A stretch of 64,000 nucleotides of DNA from Marinobacterium lutimaris (GTDB lineage: Bacteria > Pseudomonadota > Gammaproteobacteria > Pseudomonadales > Balneatricaceae). The DNA is taken from positions 525,763 through 589,762 of the forward strand of contig NZ_FNVQ01000003.1 in NCBI RefSeq assembly GCF_900108065.1. The letters run 5' to 3'. The first letter of the stretch is position 1, and the number at the start of each line of letters is the position of its first letter. The notes beneath the pieces were generated by a model, which searched no databases, had not been told where the DNA came from, and saw only the letters and a list, made by a program, of their open reading frames with translations. Of the stretch, positions 57,064 through 64,000 are shown piece after piece. Made by a program: the position numbers and the translations under genes.

Positions 57064-58479
57064 TTACTCCGACAGCTTCAGCGGAATAAATAGCGGACTG
57101 CCGCGACGCACGATCCTCATAGGAACAGAGCGATCAGTCGGCAGATCAGCAACCACCTCGGCAAACTGCTCAACTGTCTGGATCTGTTTACCGTTCAGCA
57201 TGGTAATCACATCACCCGAAACGACTCCCGCATTGGCTCCTGCTCCTTCGGCCACACCGACGACGATCACTCCCGAGCGCACATTCCACTTCTCACGATG
57301 CGCATCGGTAAGCGGCTCAACGGTCAGACCGAGCAGGTCCATTGAGGCAGGCTCCTGTACAGTTTCTATGCCCAGGTCCGGCTCGCCCTCAGGCAGCAGT
57401 CCGACGACAACATTCAGTTTCTCCTGCTCGCCACCGCGCATCACGGTCATCTCCACCTCAGCGCCCGGCTTAACCCGTCCCACCATATGCGGCAAGTCTG
57501 AAGAGAGCGTGATCGGACGACCATCGAATGAGATAATCACATCACCTTCCAGCACACCGGCAGACTGCGCCGGGCTATCCGGAAGCACCTTCGCGACCAG
57601 GGCGCCTGCGGGCTTCGCCAGTCCAAAGGACTCGGCAAGATCGCGATTGACCTCCTGAATAATGACCCCCAGCCAGCCGCGGCTCACATGGCCCTGCTGT
57701 TTGAGTTGATCCGCCACATCCATCGCAACGTCGATGGGAATCGCGAACGAAAGCCCCATAAAACCGCCCGAGCGGGTGTAGATCTGGGAATTAATCCCAA
57801 CCACTTCACCATCGAGGTTAAACAGAGGGCCACCGGAGTTACCCGGGTTAATCGCAACGTCGGTCTGGATAAACGGCACGTAGGTTTCGTTGGCCAGGGC
57901 TCGCTCTTTAGCGCTGACAATGCCAGCCGTGACCGTGTGGTCAAAGCCAAAGGGCGAACCGATAGCGAGTACCCACTCACCCACTTTTAGATCTCGCGTC
58001 TTACCGATACTGACTACAGGCAGGTCCTGGGCATCTATTTTAAGCAGGGCCACATCGGAGCGAGCGTCAGTCCCTACGATCTCAGCCTCAAGTTCTCGGC
58101 GATCATTCAAACGCACCAGAACCTTTTCAGCTCCCTTGACCACGTGGTTGTTGGTAAGGATGTAGCCGTCTTCCGAGATAATAAACCCGGAGCCGAGAGA
58201 TTCCGGCGCCCGCCGGGGCTGAGAATTAAACTCCGGCAGATTACGGAAGAAATGGCGAAACATTTCAGGGATTTCATCCATATCCCTGCCACCAAATGCC
58301 GCTGAATCCTGGGGCTTTTCAGCCTGCACTGTGCTGATATTCACAACAGCAGGAGCAGACTCCTCCACCAGTTCGGTAAAATCGGGCAAGGATGCGGCCG
58401 ATACAGCGGACGACATGACGAGCGCAATCCAGGCAAGCATGGCAAACCCGAGATGCTTGACCTTCATTTTCAAATACAT
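57064..58479 (-). CDS. mucD: DegQ/MucD family periplasmic serine endoprotease
   Basis: 471 residues. N-terminal signal peptide (KHLGFAMLAWIALVMSSAVSA), then a trypsin-like domain with the catalytic triad in LTNNHVV (His), RSDVALLKI (Asp) and NPGNSGGPLFN (Ser), then two PDZ domains. GAGAGGG precedes ATG 58479 by 5 bases. It degrades misfolded envelope proteins and lowers sigma-E activation, as MucD in Pseudomonas. It is the last gene of rpoE-rseA-rseC-mucD. Confidence 0.95.
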   Translation of the reverse strand: MYLKMKVKHLGFAMLAWIALVMSSAVSAASLPDFTELVEESAPAVVNISTVQAEKPQDSAAFGGRDMDEIPEMFRHFFRNLPEFNSQPRRAPESLGSGFIISEDGYILTNNHVVKGAEKVLVRLNDRRELEAEIVGTDARSDVALLKIDAQDLPVVSIGKTRDLKVGEWVLAIGSPFGFDHTVTAGIVSAKERALANETYVPFIQTDVAINPGNSGGPLFNLDGEVVGINSQIYTRSGGFMGLSFAIPIDVAMDVADQLKQQGHVSRGWLGVIIQEVNRDLAESFGLAKPAGALVAKVLPDSPAQSAGVLEGDVIISFDGRPITLSSDLPHMVGRVKPGAEVEMTVMRGGEQEKLNVVVGLLPEGEPDLGIETVQEPASMDLLGLTVEPLTDAHREKWNVRSGVIVVGVAEGAGANAGVVSGDVITMLNGKQIQTVEQFAEVVADLPTDRSVPMRIVRRGSPLFIPLKLSE

Positions 58480-58512
58480 AAGAACCCTCTCACGGACTAA
58501 CTGAAAGGAAGG

Positions 58513-58950
58513 TTAACTGACGAGACGCAGCAGCACCGGCTGATAGCATCCCTCTGAAGACTTACGAGTGGAGATCCAACGGGCAAAAACAAACCCCACC
58601 ACCAGACCAACAAGCCCGGCAAGGATCTGAACATTTTCGCTGCCACCGATAATACGGGTCGCAACGGAGGCTAGAATCAGAGCTAAGAGGGGAAGGAAGT
58701 AGACCATGACAGATGCCTTAATCAGACTTCCCTCCTCCAGGCCGATAACCACAGACTGCCCAACCTGAGGGAGCACTCTGTTTGGGTTGAGCACTGTCAA
58801 CTCTACCGCCTTACCGCTCATCCAGTCCGACAGTGCACCCTGACCACAACTCTTTTTGGCGCTGCAGGCAGCACAGGCACTTTGTCGGCTGGCCTCTATC
58901 CAGATCTCCTCACCTTCGATGCGGGAGACCTGAACAACTTCTTCGATCAT
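58513..58950 (-). CDS. rseC: RseC/MucC family SoxR-reducing-system protein
   Basis: 145 residues. A cytoplasmic Cys cluster (SACAACSAKKSCGQG, Cys26, 29 and 35) precedes two membrane helices (about 76-98 and 105-125). RseC/MucC modulates sigma-E and belongs to the SoxR-reducing group. It begins 4 bases after the anti-sigma gene's stop, leaving no room for an rseB gene between them. Confidence 0.93.
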   Translation of the reverse strand: MIEEVVQVSRIEGEEIWIEASRQSACAACSAKKSCGQGALSDWMSGKAVELTVLNPNRVLPQVGQSVVIGLEEGSLIKASVMVYFLPLLALILASVATRIIGGSENVQILAGLVGLVVGFVFARWISTRKSSEGCYQPVLLRLVS

Positions 58951-58954
58951 AGAC

Positions 58955-59830
58955 TTACCTGATCTGCTTCACATTGGATGCGATGCGATCGGCAATCATC
59001 AGCGGGATATCTCCCACGACCGTAATAAAGTGGGAACCCTGGTTACGGCCCAGAGCGATCAACCCGTCGGACTGCGCGACGCCCTCAGAGTTCTGCTGAT
59101 CTTTCTTCGGCTCAATGGTTACCGAGAAGGCAGACTCACCGTTAGAGTACATGATAACTTCGCCGTGCGGCATCAGATCGTGGCGCACAGGCTTGAAGCC
59201 ATCAGGCAACCAGGCACTGGTCCATTCCGGCTGCCGCGTGCCGAGCAACTGCTCATGCTGGTCGATATACCGGCTCAACCCTTGCGACAGTCGAATCACG
59301 TCTGGTTCCGCGGTATTGGTGTTCACAATTCGGCTAGAGTCACCAAACTGTGTACGCACCAGGTCATTAGAAATCGGCGTACGCGCTGCAATTGTTTGGG
59401 CAGGCCTGTTAGTGGAAGCATCGCTCTGCGCGACAGCTCCATCCACGGAGTCAGTGCCAGTCCCTACGCCAAAGTTATTCGCACCCAGAATGACAACAGC
59501 CGTTACCGAAGCAGCTACCGCCATGCTGGCGACTGAGCGCCCGATGGAACTGATCGATGCTTTACTCAACCAGCTCGGGGCCTTAGCCTCGATGGAATCT
59601 GTTTTACCGGAATAAGTGGGTTCGGACTCGAGCGCGGCAGCAATACTTATACTGAGATCATCACGAGCAGCCACTGGCTCGCCTTTGAGCACAGAGCGAG
59701 TGAGCTGATAACGTTGCCAGGTCTGGCCTACTTCTGGAGTGTCGCCCGCGCGGTCGAGCAGGCGCCGCAATTCAAAATCGCTGGCCTGATCATCCATCAG
59801 AGCTGACAGCCCTTCTTTCCACTCACTCAT
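58955..59830 (-). CDS. rseA: Anti-sigma factor: MucA/RseA fused to a MucB/RseB C-terminal-like domain
   Basis: 291 residues, about 100 longer than MucA (194) or RseA (216). Residues 1-90 are the RseA N-terminal sigma-binding domain (EGLSALMDDQASDFELRRLL; WQRYQLTRSVLKGE). Residues about 97-118 are the membrane helix. Residues 119-200 resemble the MucA periplasmic tail (LSRYIDQHEQL). Residues about 203-291 match the pattern of the MucB/RseB C-terminal domain: WLPDGF 207-212, YSNGESAFSV 228-237 and ITVVGDIP 269-276. RseB's large N-terminal lipid-sensing domain is absent and no separate rseB lies in the cluster. A natural in-cis fusion is the simplest reading; domain assignment by eye. Confidence 0.88.
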   Translation of the reverse strand: MSEWKEGLSALMDDQASDFELRRLLDRAGDTPEVGQTWQRYQLTRSVLKGEPVAARDDLSISIAAALESEPTYSGKTDSIEAKAPSWLSKASISSIGRSVASMAVAASVTAVVILGANNFGVGTGTDSVDGAVAQSDASTNRPAQTIAARTPISNDLVRTQFGDSSRIVNTNTAEPDVIRLSQGLSRYIDQHEQLLGTRQPEWTSAWLPDGFKPVRHDLMPHGEVIMYSNGESAFSVTIEPKKDQQNSEGVAQSDGLIALGRNQGSHFITVVGDIPLMIADRIASNVKQIR

Positions 59831-59893
59831 GCCGTGTTCCTCAAAATGCGAAACTTTCTGATTTTATTACACACATCAACTCTCTCCCCGGGA

Positions 59894-60481
59894 TCAGGGT
59901 TCAAGTAAAGGTTGTATTTCCCGGTCAATTGCTTCCCGGGCTCGGAATATTCGCGAGCGCACCGTGCCGATAGGGCACCCCATAATGCTCGCTATATCCT
60001 CATAGCTCATGCCTTCCAACTCACGCAGGGTCAGAGCGACCCGCAAGTCTTCCGGCAATTGATTTAGCGCCTGTTTAACCACCCTTTCCATTTCATCACG
60101 GTAGAGGCGGTTCTCCGGCGTCTCTATGTCTTTGAGTTCACTGTCACCCTCAAAAAAGTGGGCGTCAGCCACATCGACATCTGTATCAGGCGGCCGTCTG
60201 CTACGTGCCACCAGGTAATTCTTTGCCGTGTTGATCGCAATCCGGTAAAGCCAAGTGTAGAAGGCGCTTTCGCCACGGAAGTTCGGCAATGCCCGGTAAG
60301 CTTTGATGAACGCTTCCTGAGCGACATCCATTGCTTCGCTATGATCGTAAACATAGCGACCTACCAAGCCGATAATCTTGTGTTGATATTGCTTAACAAG
60401 AAGATCGAATGCGCGCTTATCTCCCGCCTGTACACGTTTTACCAGTTTCTGGTCAGCAGAGGCCTGACTCTCGTTAGACAC
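59894..60481 (-). CDS. rpoE: RNA polymerase sigma factor RpoE (AlgU)
   Basis: 195 residues from GTG 60481, with AAGGA 6 bases upstream. ECF sigma factor: region 2 (DLLVKQYQHKIIGLVGRYVYD; AFYTWLYRIAINTAKNYLVA) and region 4 (LRVALTLRELEGMSYEDIASIMGCPIGTVRSRIFRAREAI). It directs the envelope-stress regulon and is held by the membrane anti-sigma factor encoded 63 bases downstream. A sigma-E-like promoter lies upstream at 60606-60633. Confidence 0.97.
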   Translation of the reverse strand: MSNESQASADQKLVKRVQAGDKRAFDLLVKQYQHKIIGLVGRYVYDHSEAMDVAQEAFIKAYRALPNFRGESAFYTWLYRIAINTAKNYLVARSRRPPDTDVDVADAHFFEGDSELKDIETPENRLYRDEMERVVKQALNQLPEDLRVALTLRELEGMSYEDIASIMGCPIGTVRSRIFRAREAIDREIQPLLEP

Positions 60482-60605
60482 TAAGATTCCTTTACATCCG
60501 ACTTCGACATGTCCCGCCTAAACCTATGCGGGGGTTAACCAAAGAGTATGTCGTTCACAACTAACGCATTGCAACAAGAACCCTGTACTGACCATATTCA
60601 CTTCG

Positions 60606-60633
60606 TATGAGTAGGACTGCAGTTCTAAGTTCC
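60606..60633 (-). promoter_or_regulatory. Candidate autoregulatory sigma-E/AlgU promoter
   Basis: On the minus strand GGAACTT (60627-60633) is followed after 16 bases by TCATA (60606-60610), close to the AlgU/sigma-E consensus GAACTT-N16/17-TCTGA. It faces rpoE, whose start is 125 bases downstream. Autoregulation of rpoE from such a promoter is known in E. coli and Pseudomonas. Confidence 0.6.
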
Positions 60634-60730
60634 ATCAGTGCGTCGATTTTTTCCGAATTAGCCGTGCTGCCTAACCCTCAGAGGGTGCATAATAGCGTTT
60701 TCATCGTGGAGAAAAGGACCAGACCGTCTG

Positions 60731-62335
60731 ATGAGTGTGCAAGAGTACGACGTTCTAATCATCGGCAGTGGTGCAGCAGGCCTGACACTGGCATTGAACC
60801 TGCCTTCCCATGCGAGGATCTGCGTCCTGAGCAAAAGCGAGCTGGAAAATGGCTCTACCTGGTTTGCTCAGGGAGGCGTTGCAGCCGTTCTTGATGACAA
60901 TGACAGCATCGACGCGCACATCAAAGACACCCTGATTGCCGGTGCAGAACTGAGCCGGCCAGACTCGGTCAACCACACCATTTCCGGCAGTAAAGCGGGT
61001 ATAGACTGGCTCGTAGACCAGGGAGTTCCGTTCACCCAGGAAAGTGAGCAGTATCACCTCACCAAAGAGGGCGGACACTCTCACCGACGCATCATTCACG
61101 CCAGTGATGCCACTGGCCGGGCGATTGAAGAAACCCTGATCGAGAAAACCAGTAAGCGCGCAAACGTCGACCTACGCGAACACCATATCGCTATCGACCT
61201 GATTACCCGTCGCAAACTGCACCTTCCATCCAACGCCTGTGTCGGCGCCTATGTATTGAACGCAGCCACAGGGCACGTAGAGGTCTTTAAGGCCCAGAAT
61301 GTTGTTCTTGCCACCGGCGGCGCATCCAAGGCATATCTCTACACCAGCAACCCGGATGGGGCCACCGGTGACGGCATCGCCATGGCATGGCGAGCGGGCT
61401 GCAGGGTAGCCAACCTGGAGTTTAACCAGTTTCACCCAACCTGCCTGTTCCACCCTCAGGCGAAATCCTTCCTGATTTCAGAAGCGGTCAGAGGGGAAGG
61501 CGGCATCCTCAAGTTGCCGGACGGCACCCGATTCATGCCGAACTTCGACTCCCGGGCAGAGCTTGCGCCGCGCGATATTGTCGCTCGCACCATCGACCAT
61601 GAGATGAAACGACTGGGCTGTGAATGTGTCTACCTGGATATTTCACATCGCCCCGCTGAATTTATTCGCAGCCACTTCCCAACAATCTATGAGCGCTGTC
61701 TGAGCTACGGCATCGATATCACCAAAGAGCCCATACCGGTCGTCCCCGCCGCGCATTACACCTGTGGCGGCGTGATGACGAACCTCTCAGGCCAGACCGA
61801 TCTGAAAGGGCTCTACGCCATCGGGGAAACCTCGTTCACCGGCCTGCATGGGGCTAACCGCCTGGCTTCAAACTCACTGCTCGAGTGCATCGTTTACGGC
61901 CGCTCCGCCGCCGAGGCAATTAGTGCGTCGCTTGGCAATCACGAGCCATTGCCGGACGTTCCGAGCTGGGACGAAAGCCAGGTCACAGACTCTGATGAGG
62001 ATGTGATCATCGCACATAACTGGGAAGAGCTGCGCCGCTTCATGTGGGATTACGTCGGCATCGTGCGGACCAACAAGCGCCTGCAGAGGGCTCAGCACAG
62101 AATCACCCTGCTACAGCAGGAGATCACCGAGTACTACAGTAACTACAAGGTGAGCCGCGATCTGATTGAACTGCGCAACCTCACTACCGTAGCCGAGCTG
62201 ATCGTTCGCAGTGCAATGCTTAGAAAGGAAAGCCGGGGACTTCACTACACGCTGGATTATCCAGACCTGGCGCCGGAAAGGCAGGACACCATTCTCGCTC
62301 CGATCAACTATCCCTGGCCGGACGCCTCGCGCTGA
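60731..62335 (+). CDS. nadB: L-aspartate oxidase
   Basis: 534 residues. Rossmann FAD motif [18 protein letters not shown] at 7-24, [21 protein letters not shown] (active-site region), PTCLFHP and [25 protein letters not shown]. It oxidises aspartate to iminoaspartate, the first step of NAD synthesis. It is divergent from rpoE, and its 3' end overlaps the convergent ygfX by 28 bases. Confidence 0.97.
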   Translation: MSVQEYDVLIIGSGAAGLTLALNLPSHARICVLSKSELENGSTWFAQGGVAAVLDDNDSIDAHIKDTLIAGAELSRPDSVNHTISGSKAGIDWLVDQGVPFTQESEQYHLTKEGGHSHRRIIHASDATGRAIEETLIEKTSKRANVDLREHHIAIDLITRRKLHLPSNACVGAYVLNAATGHVEVFKAQNVVLATGGASKAYLYTSNPDGATGDGIAMAWRAGCRVANLEFNQFHPTCLFHPQAKSFLISEAVRGEGGILKLPDGTRFMPNFDSRAELAPRDIVARTIDHEMKRLGCECVYLDISHRPAEFIRSHFPTIYERCLSYGIDITKEPIPVVPAAHYTCGGVMTNLSGQTDLKGLYAIGETSFTGLHGANRLASNSLLECIVYGRSAAEAISASLGNHEPLPDVPSWDESQVTDSDEDVIIAHNWEELRRFMWDYVGIVRTNKRLQRAQHRITLLQQEITEYYSNYKVSRDLIELRNLTTVAELIVRSAMLRKESRGLHYTLDYPDLAPERQDTILAPINYPWPDASR

Positions 62336-62805
62336 ACAAAGCCACCCCATTCAACCATTATCTTTAAACGACGCCAGCCTGCACTATCCAGCTGGTCTGG
62401 CGTCACCACTAACCAAACCGGCCTGACCCGTTTTTCCGTGATCACGCTGATAGCAACAAGGCCAGGCACGGCCGCCATGCTAAGCGTCTCCTCTACCTTC
62501 AGTCTGCTACCATCAGCCATGCAAAAAAGCAGAACATCCCGATCCGGGTACCAGATCAGCCCCGTGACGAGTTCATCACGACCAGAATAGCGCCACGGCG
62601 AAAGAACATAATAAAGTGAGACAAGTAACGCGATAAGGGCAACAACCAGAGTGAACACCGGCAGCCCCGAGCCGATCAGTACGGCGGCGGCCACCAGATG
62701 AGCCGTGGCGACCGCAGCGGGCAACCTTAGCGATCGCCGGAAGCTGAGATCAAGCGGGCTGAACGCGCTTGAGTATGATGCTGACGATTCTGGCAAGATC
62801 CGCAT
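62308..62805 (-). CDS. ygfX: YgfX-like membrane protein (CptA family)
   Basis: 165 residues from ATG 62805 ([20 protein letters not shown]), overlapping sdhE by 56 bases; homology probably begins around [13 protein letters not shown], so a later non-ATG start is possible. Two adjacent membrane helices (about 30-70 in this numbering) precede a soluble tail with [13 protein letters not shown]. In E. coli YgfX is encoded next to SdhE; a toxin role has been proposed for it but is debated. Assigned by position and layout. Confidence 0.75.
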   Translation of the reverse strand: MRILPESSASYSSAFSPLDLSFRRSLRLPAAVATAHLVAAAVLIGSGLPVFTLVVALIALLVSLYYVLSPWRYSGRDELVTGLIWYPDRDVLLFCMADGSRLKVEETLSMAAVPGLVAISVITEKRVRPVWLVVTPDQLDSAGWRRLKIMVEWGGFVQREASGQG

Positions 62806-63004
62806 CCTTGGGAACTTCCCTTTGCATAAACCACAGGAACAGGTCCTGATCTTCACAGGCAAGCAGCTTGACGAAGCGGTCCTGGTCTTCGAGATCTAGA
62901 TCGCGAAACGCCTGCTCTACAAACGGGACAAACAGAACATCCAATTCCAGCATTCCCCGGCGACTCTGCCACTGCAGACGTCGGATATCCTCTTCTGTAT
63001 ACAT
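62750..63004 (-). CDS. sdhE: FAD assembly factor SdhE
   Basis: 84 residues from ATG 63004 (MYTEEDIRRLQWQSRRGMLEL), with GAGGG 6 bases upstream; the frame is open to 63085 but the extra part is not conserved. QSRRGMLELDVLF contains the RGxxE motif needed for FAD attachment. The fold is a five-helix bundle; DQDLFLWFMQRE is typical. It helps attach FAD covalently to SdhA and FrdA. Pairs with ygfX as in many gammaproteobacteria. Confidence 0.95.
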   Translation of the reverse strand: MYTEEDIRRLQWQSRRGMLELDVLFVPFVEQAFRDLDLEDQDRFVKLLACEDQDLFLWFMQREVPKDADLARIVSIILKRVQPA

Positions 63005-63480
63005 CTTCACCCTCTTGAAATACTGGTCCGAATTGCCCGCATATTTAACCGTTTTTCCGTTAAAACTGCTACTGGCGGGGATCAAGATAAGTGGGTTAAA
63101 CGTTGCTTGTAGGAGCTAGAACCTCGTCGCAGCTGGGTACCGGCTTTGAATTATCCACCATGCTGGCTTCTATCGGCACGGGGGCGTGCCTCCAACTTCG
63201 GTGCGGTGGCACGATAGCTTTGCGTAGGAGGGGCGGCCTCGTCGCGATTGCTTGGGGTTATGCTTGGGGCGTTCGGTGCTGGGGAGGGGCTGTGGGGATG
63301 AACTGCAGTGATCGGGAGGGGTGGTTCTAGGCCCCGGAGCGTTGGCTGCTATAAGTCGATGGTGAAGTGCTGAGCTTGGCTGAAGGGGTGAACAGCGATG
63401 ACCTGCTTTAGGTCCCTGCCTGCTTTCCAGGACTCATTCTGCCAACGCTAGGAAGTATCTTAGAGGATGACCTACAGTGA
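63005..63480. other. Noncoding region with two REP-like elements
   Basis: About 475 bases with no supported gene. GTAGGAG-N6-CCTCGTCGC occurs twice with identical spacing (63110-63131 and 63224-63245), resembling decayed REP elements of pseudomonads. A GGCACG/CGTGCC hairpin lies between them (63176-63190). Confidence 0.6.
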
Positions 63481-63595
63481 TCAGAAGCGATGCTTCTGAC
63501 CCTGCGGGCGTCGGCGTAGCCGACGTCCAAAGCCGTTCCTGCGGAACAGGGCTTTGTCACATGGGCCTGTGTAGTAAGGGGCGGCATAGCCGCCC
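63481..63595. repeat. Array of four consecutive hairpins downstream of the rRNA operon
   Basis: Perfect or near-perfect stems occur at 63481-63499 (TCAGAAGC/GCTTCTGA), 63509-63525 (CGTCGGC/GCCGACG), about 63529-63556 (GTTCC/GGAAC with flanking AAAGCC/GGCTTT) and 63579-63595 (GGGCGGC/GCCGCCC). The stems at 63509 and 63579 share a GGC-(G/A)TA-GCC core typical of REP sequences. Confidence 0.7.
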
Positions 63596-63600
63596 AATAC

Positions 63601-63633
63601 GAAAAAACCCCAGTACCAACGGTACTGGGGTTC
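63601..63633 (-). terminator. Rho-independent terminator of the rRNA operon
   Basis: AACCCCAGTACC (63606-63617) pairs with GGTACTGGGGTT (63621-63632). On the minus strand a T6 run follows. It lies 12 bases beyond the 5S 3' end and closes the rrn operon. Confidence 0.95.
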
Positions 63634-63644
63634 TTCGTATTAGG

Positions 63645-63763
63645 TGCCTGGCGATGACCTACTCTCACATGGGGAAGCCCCACACTACCATCGGCGATGA
63701 CGCGTTTCACGACTGAGTTCGGCATGGGATCAGGTGGTTCCACGTCTCTATTGTCACCAGGCA
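63645..63763 (-). rRNA. rrf: 5S ribosomal RNA
   Basis: 119 bases on the minus strand, with the terminal helix TGCCTGG / CCAGGCA. The internal CCCATGCCGAACTCAG and CGCCGATGGTAGTGTGGGG segments match E. coli 5S closely. It is the last gene of an rRNA operon that enters from the right edge, between the 23S 3' end and a strong terminator. Confidence 0.97.
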
Positions 63764-63929
63764 AAACTGGAACAAACTGAGATCTAAAAGCTTTTAGAGG
63801 AAGATGTTTTCGATCTTCGTCTATCAGATGTCTTGTTGCTTTCTACAAGCTTCAACCGGTGCCTCGATCACGCGCTGCGCTTCGGGCTCATCGATCTATA
63901 TATTCGTGCTCAAACGCCTTTGGCGTTAT
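63764..63929 (-). other. 23S-5S intergenic spacer
   Basis: About 165 bases of transcribed spacer without a tRNA. It contains a perfect 14-base palindrome, CTAAAAGCTTTTAG (63784-63797), and a GAAGAT/ATCTTC stem just after it, which may take part in rRNA processing. Confidence 0.6.
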
Positions 63930-64000
63930 ATGGTCAAGCCTCACGAGCAATTAGTACTGGTTAGCTCAACGCCTCACAGCGCTTACACACCCAGCCTATC
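63930..64000 (-). rRNA. rrl: 23S ribosomal RNA, 3' end (partial)
   Basis: The last 71 bases of 23S rRNA on the minus strand; the rest lies beyond the right edge. GATAGGCTGGGTGTGTAAGC, GTTGAGCTAACCAGTACTAA and the closing GTGAGGCTTGACC match the E. coli 3' end. The 3' boundary is placed by analogy and may be off by a few bases. Confidence 0.93.

Noticed and set aside
59894..59954. A cysteine-type redox anti-sigma (ZAS) arrangement near rpoE
   Set aside because: The anti-sigma protein has no zinc-binding His/Cys motif; it is the RseA/MucA type with a membrane helix.
63764..63929. tRNA in the 23S-5S spacer
   Set aside because: No cloverleaf or T-loop GGTTCRA element was found on the minus strand; spacer tRNAs usually lie between 16S and 23S, which is outside the window.

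Overview
The window is about 64 kb of a moderately GC-rich gammaproteobacterial chromosome. It is densely coded and almost entirely core genome: no integrase, transposase, phage module or CRISPR array was seen. The gene orders point to a marine relative of the Oceanospirillales/Pseudomonadales (Marinobacterium-like is my inference, not a proven placement). These orders are algU-mucA-rseC-mucD-lepA-lepB-rnc-era-recO-pdxJ-acpS, dusB-fis-purHD, accBC-prmA, prkA-yeaH-spoVR, and relA-mazG near cysM. Codon use looks uniform across the window.

Layout. 0-6 kb: regulators and small-molecule exporters (AraC, YddG-like EamA, LysR, LysE, divergent argP/argO, DUF3108). 6-10 kb: a flavin reductase fused to a MarR-like domain, a membrane-anchored cold-shock-domain protein, slyX and a short PlsB. 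10-14 kb (minus strand): mpl-ubiX-tsaB-uppP-rsmJ, with a 15-bp tandem repeat between ubiX and tsaB. 14-19 kb: fbp, ppa, upp-uraA and hpt. 19-21 kb: an orphan ParA and a DUF2333 protein. 21-31 kb (plus): accB-accC, prmA, a zinc-ribbon/DUF3426 protein, dusB-fis-purH-purD, a LysE exporter and a TPR lipoprotein. 32-40 kb (plus): prkA-yeaH-spoVR, a HIT protein and a Pta-like/AckA pair. 40-50 kb (mostly minus): rlmB, ynfA, adk, ppc, mazG, relA and cysM. 50-60.5 kb (minus): the acpS-to-rpoE block. 60.7-63 kb: nadB facing sdhE-ygfX. 63-64 kb: a hairpin-rich noncoding stretch, then the end of an rRNA operon on the minus strand (5S and the 3' end of 23S).

How the genes work together. The largest block couples the envelope-stress sigma factor (RpoE/AlgU), its anti-sigma factor, RseC and the protease MucD to translation (LepA), secretion (signal peptidase LepB), RNA processing (RNase III, Era) and cofactor synthesis (PdxJ, AcpS). 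A second theme is nucleotide and one-carbon metabolism (dusB-fis-purHD, upp-uraA, hpt, adk). A third is central carbon (fbp, ppc, Pta-like/AckA, accBC).

The most unusual signal is the anti-sigma gene at 58955-59830. It encodes a complete MucA/RseA-like protein whose periplasmic end continues into what looks like the C-terminal domain of MucB/RseB. No separate rseB fits in the locus. Secondary points of interest are the membrane-tethered cold-shock protein, several short-period tandem duplications (15, 15, 16 and 19 bp), and an extragenic hairpin/REP-like cluster next to the rRNA operon.
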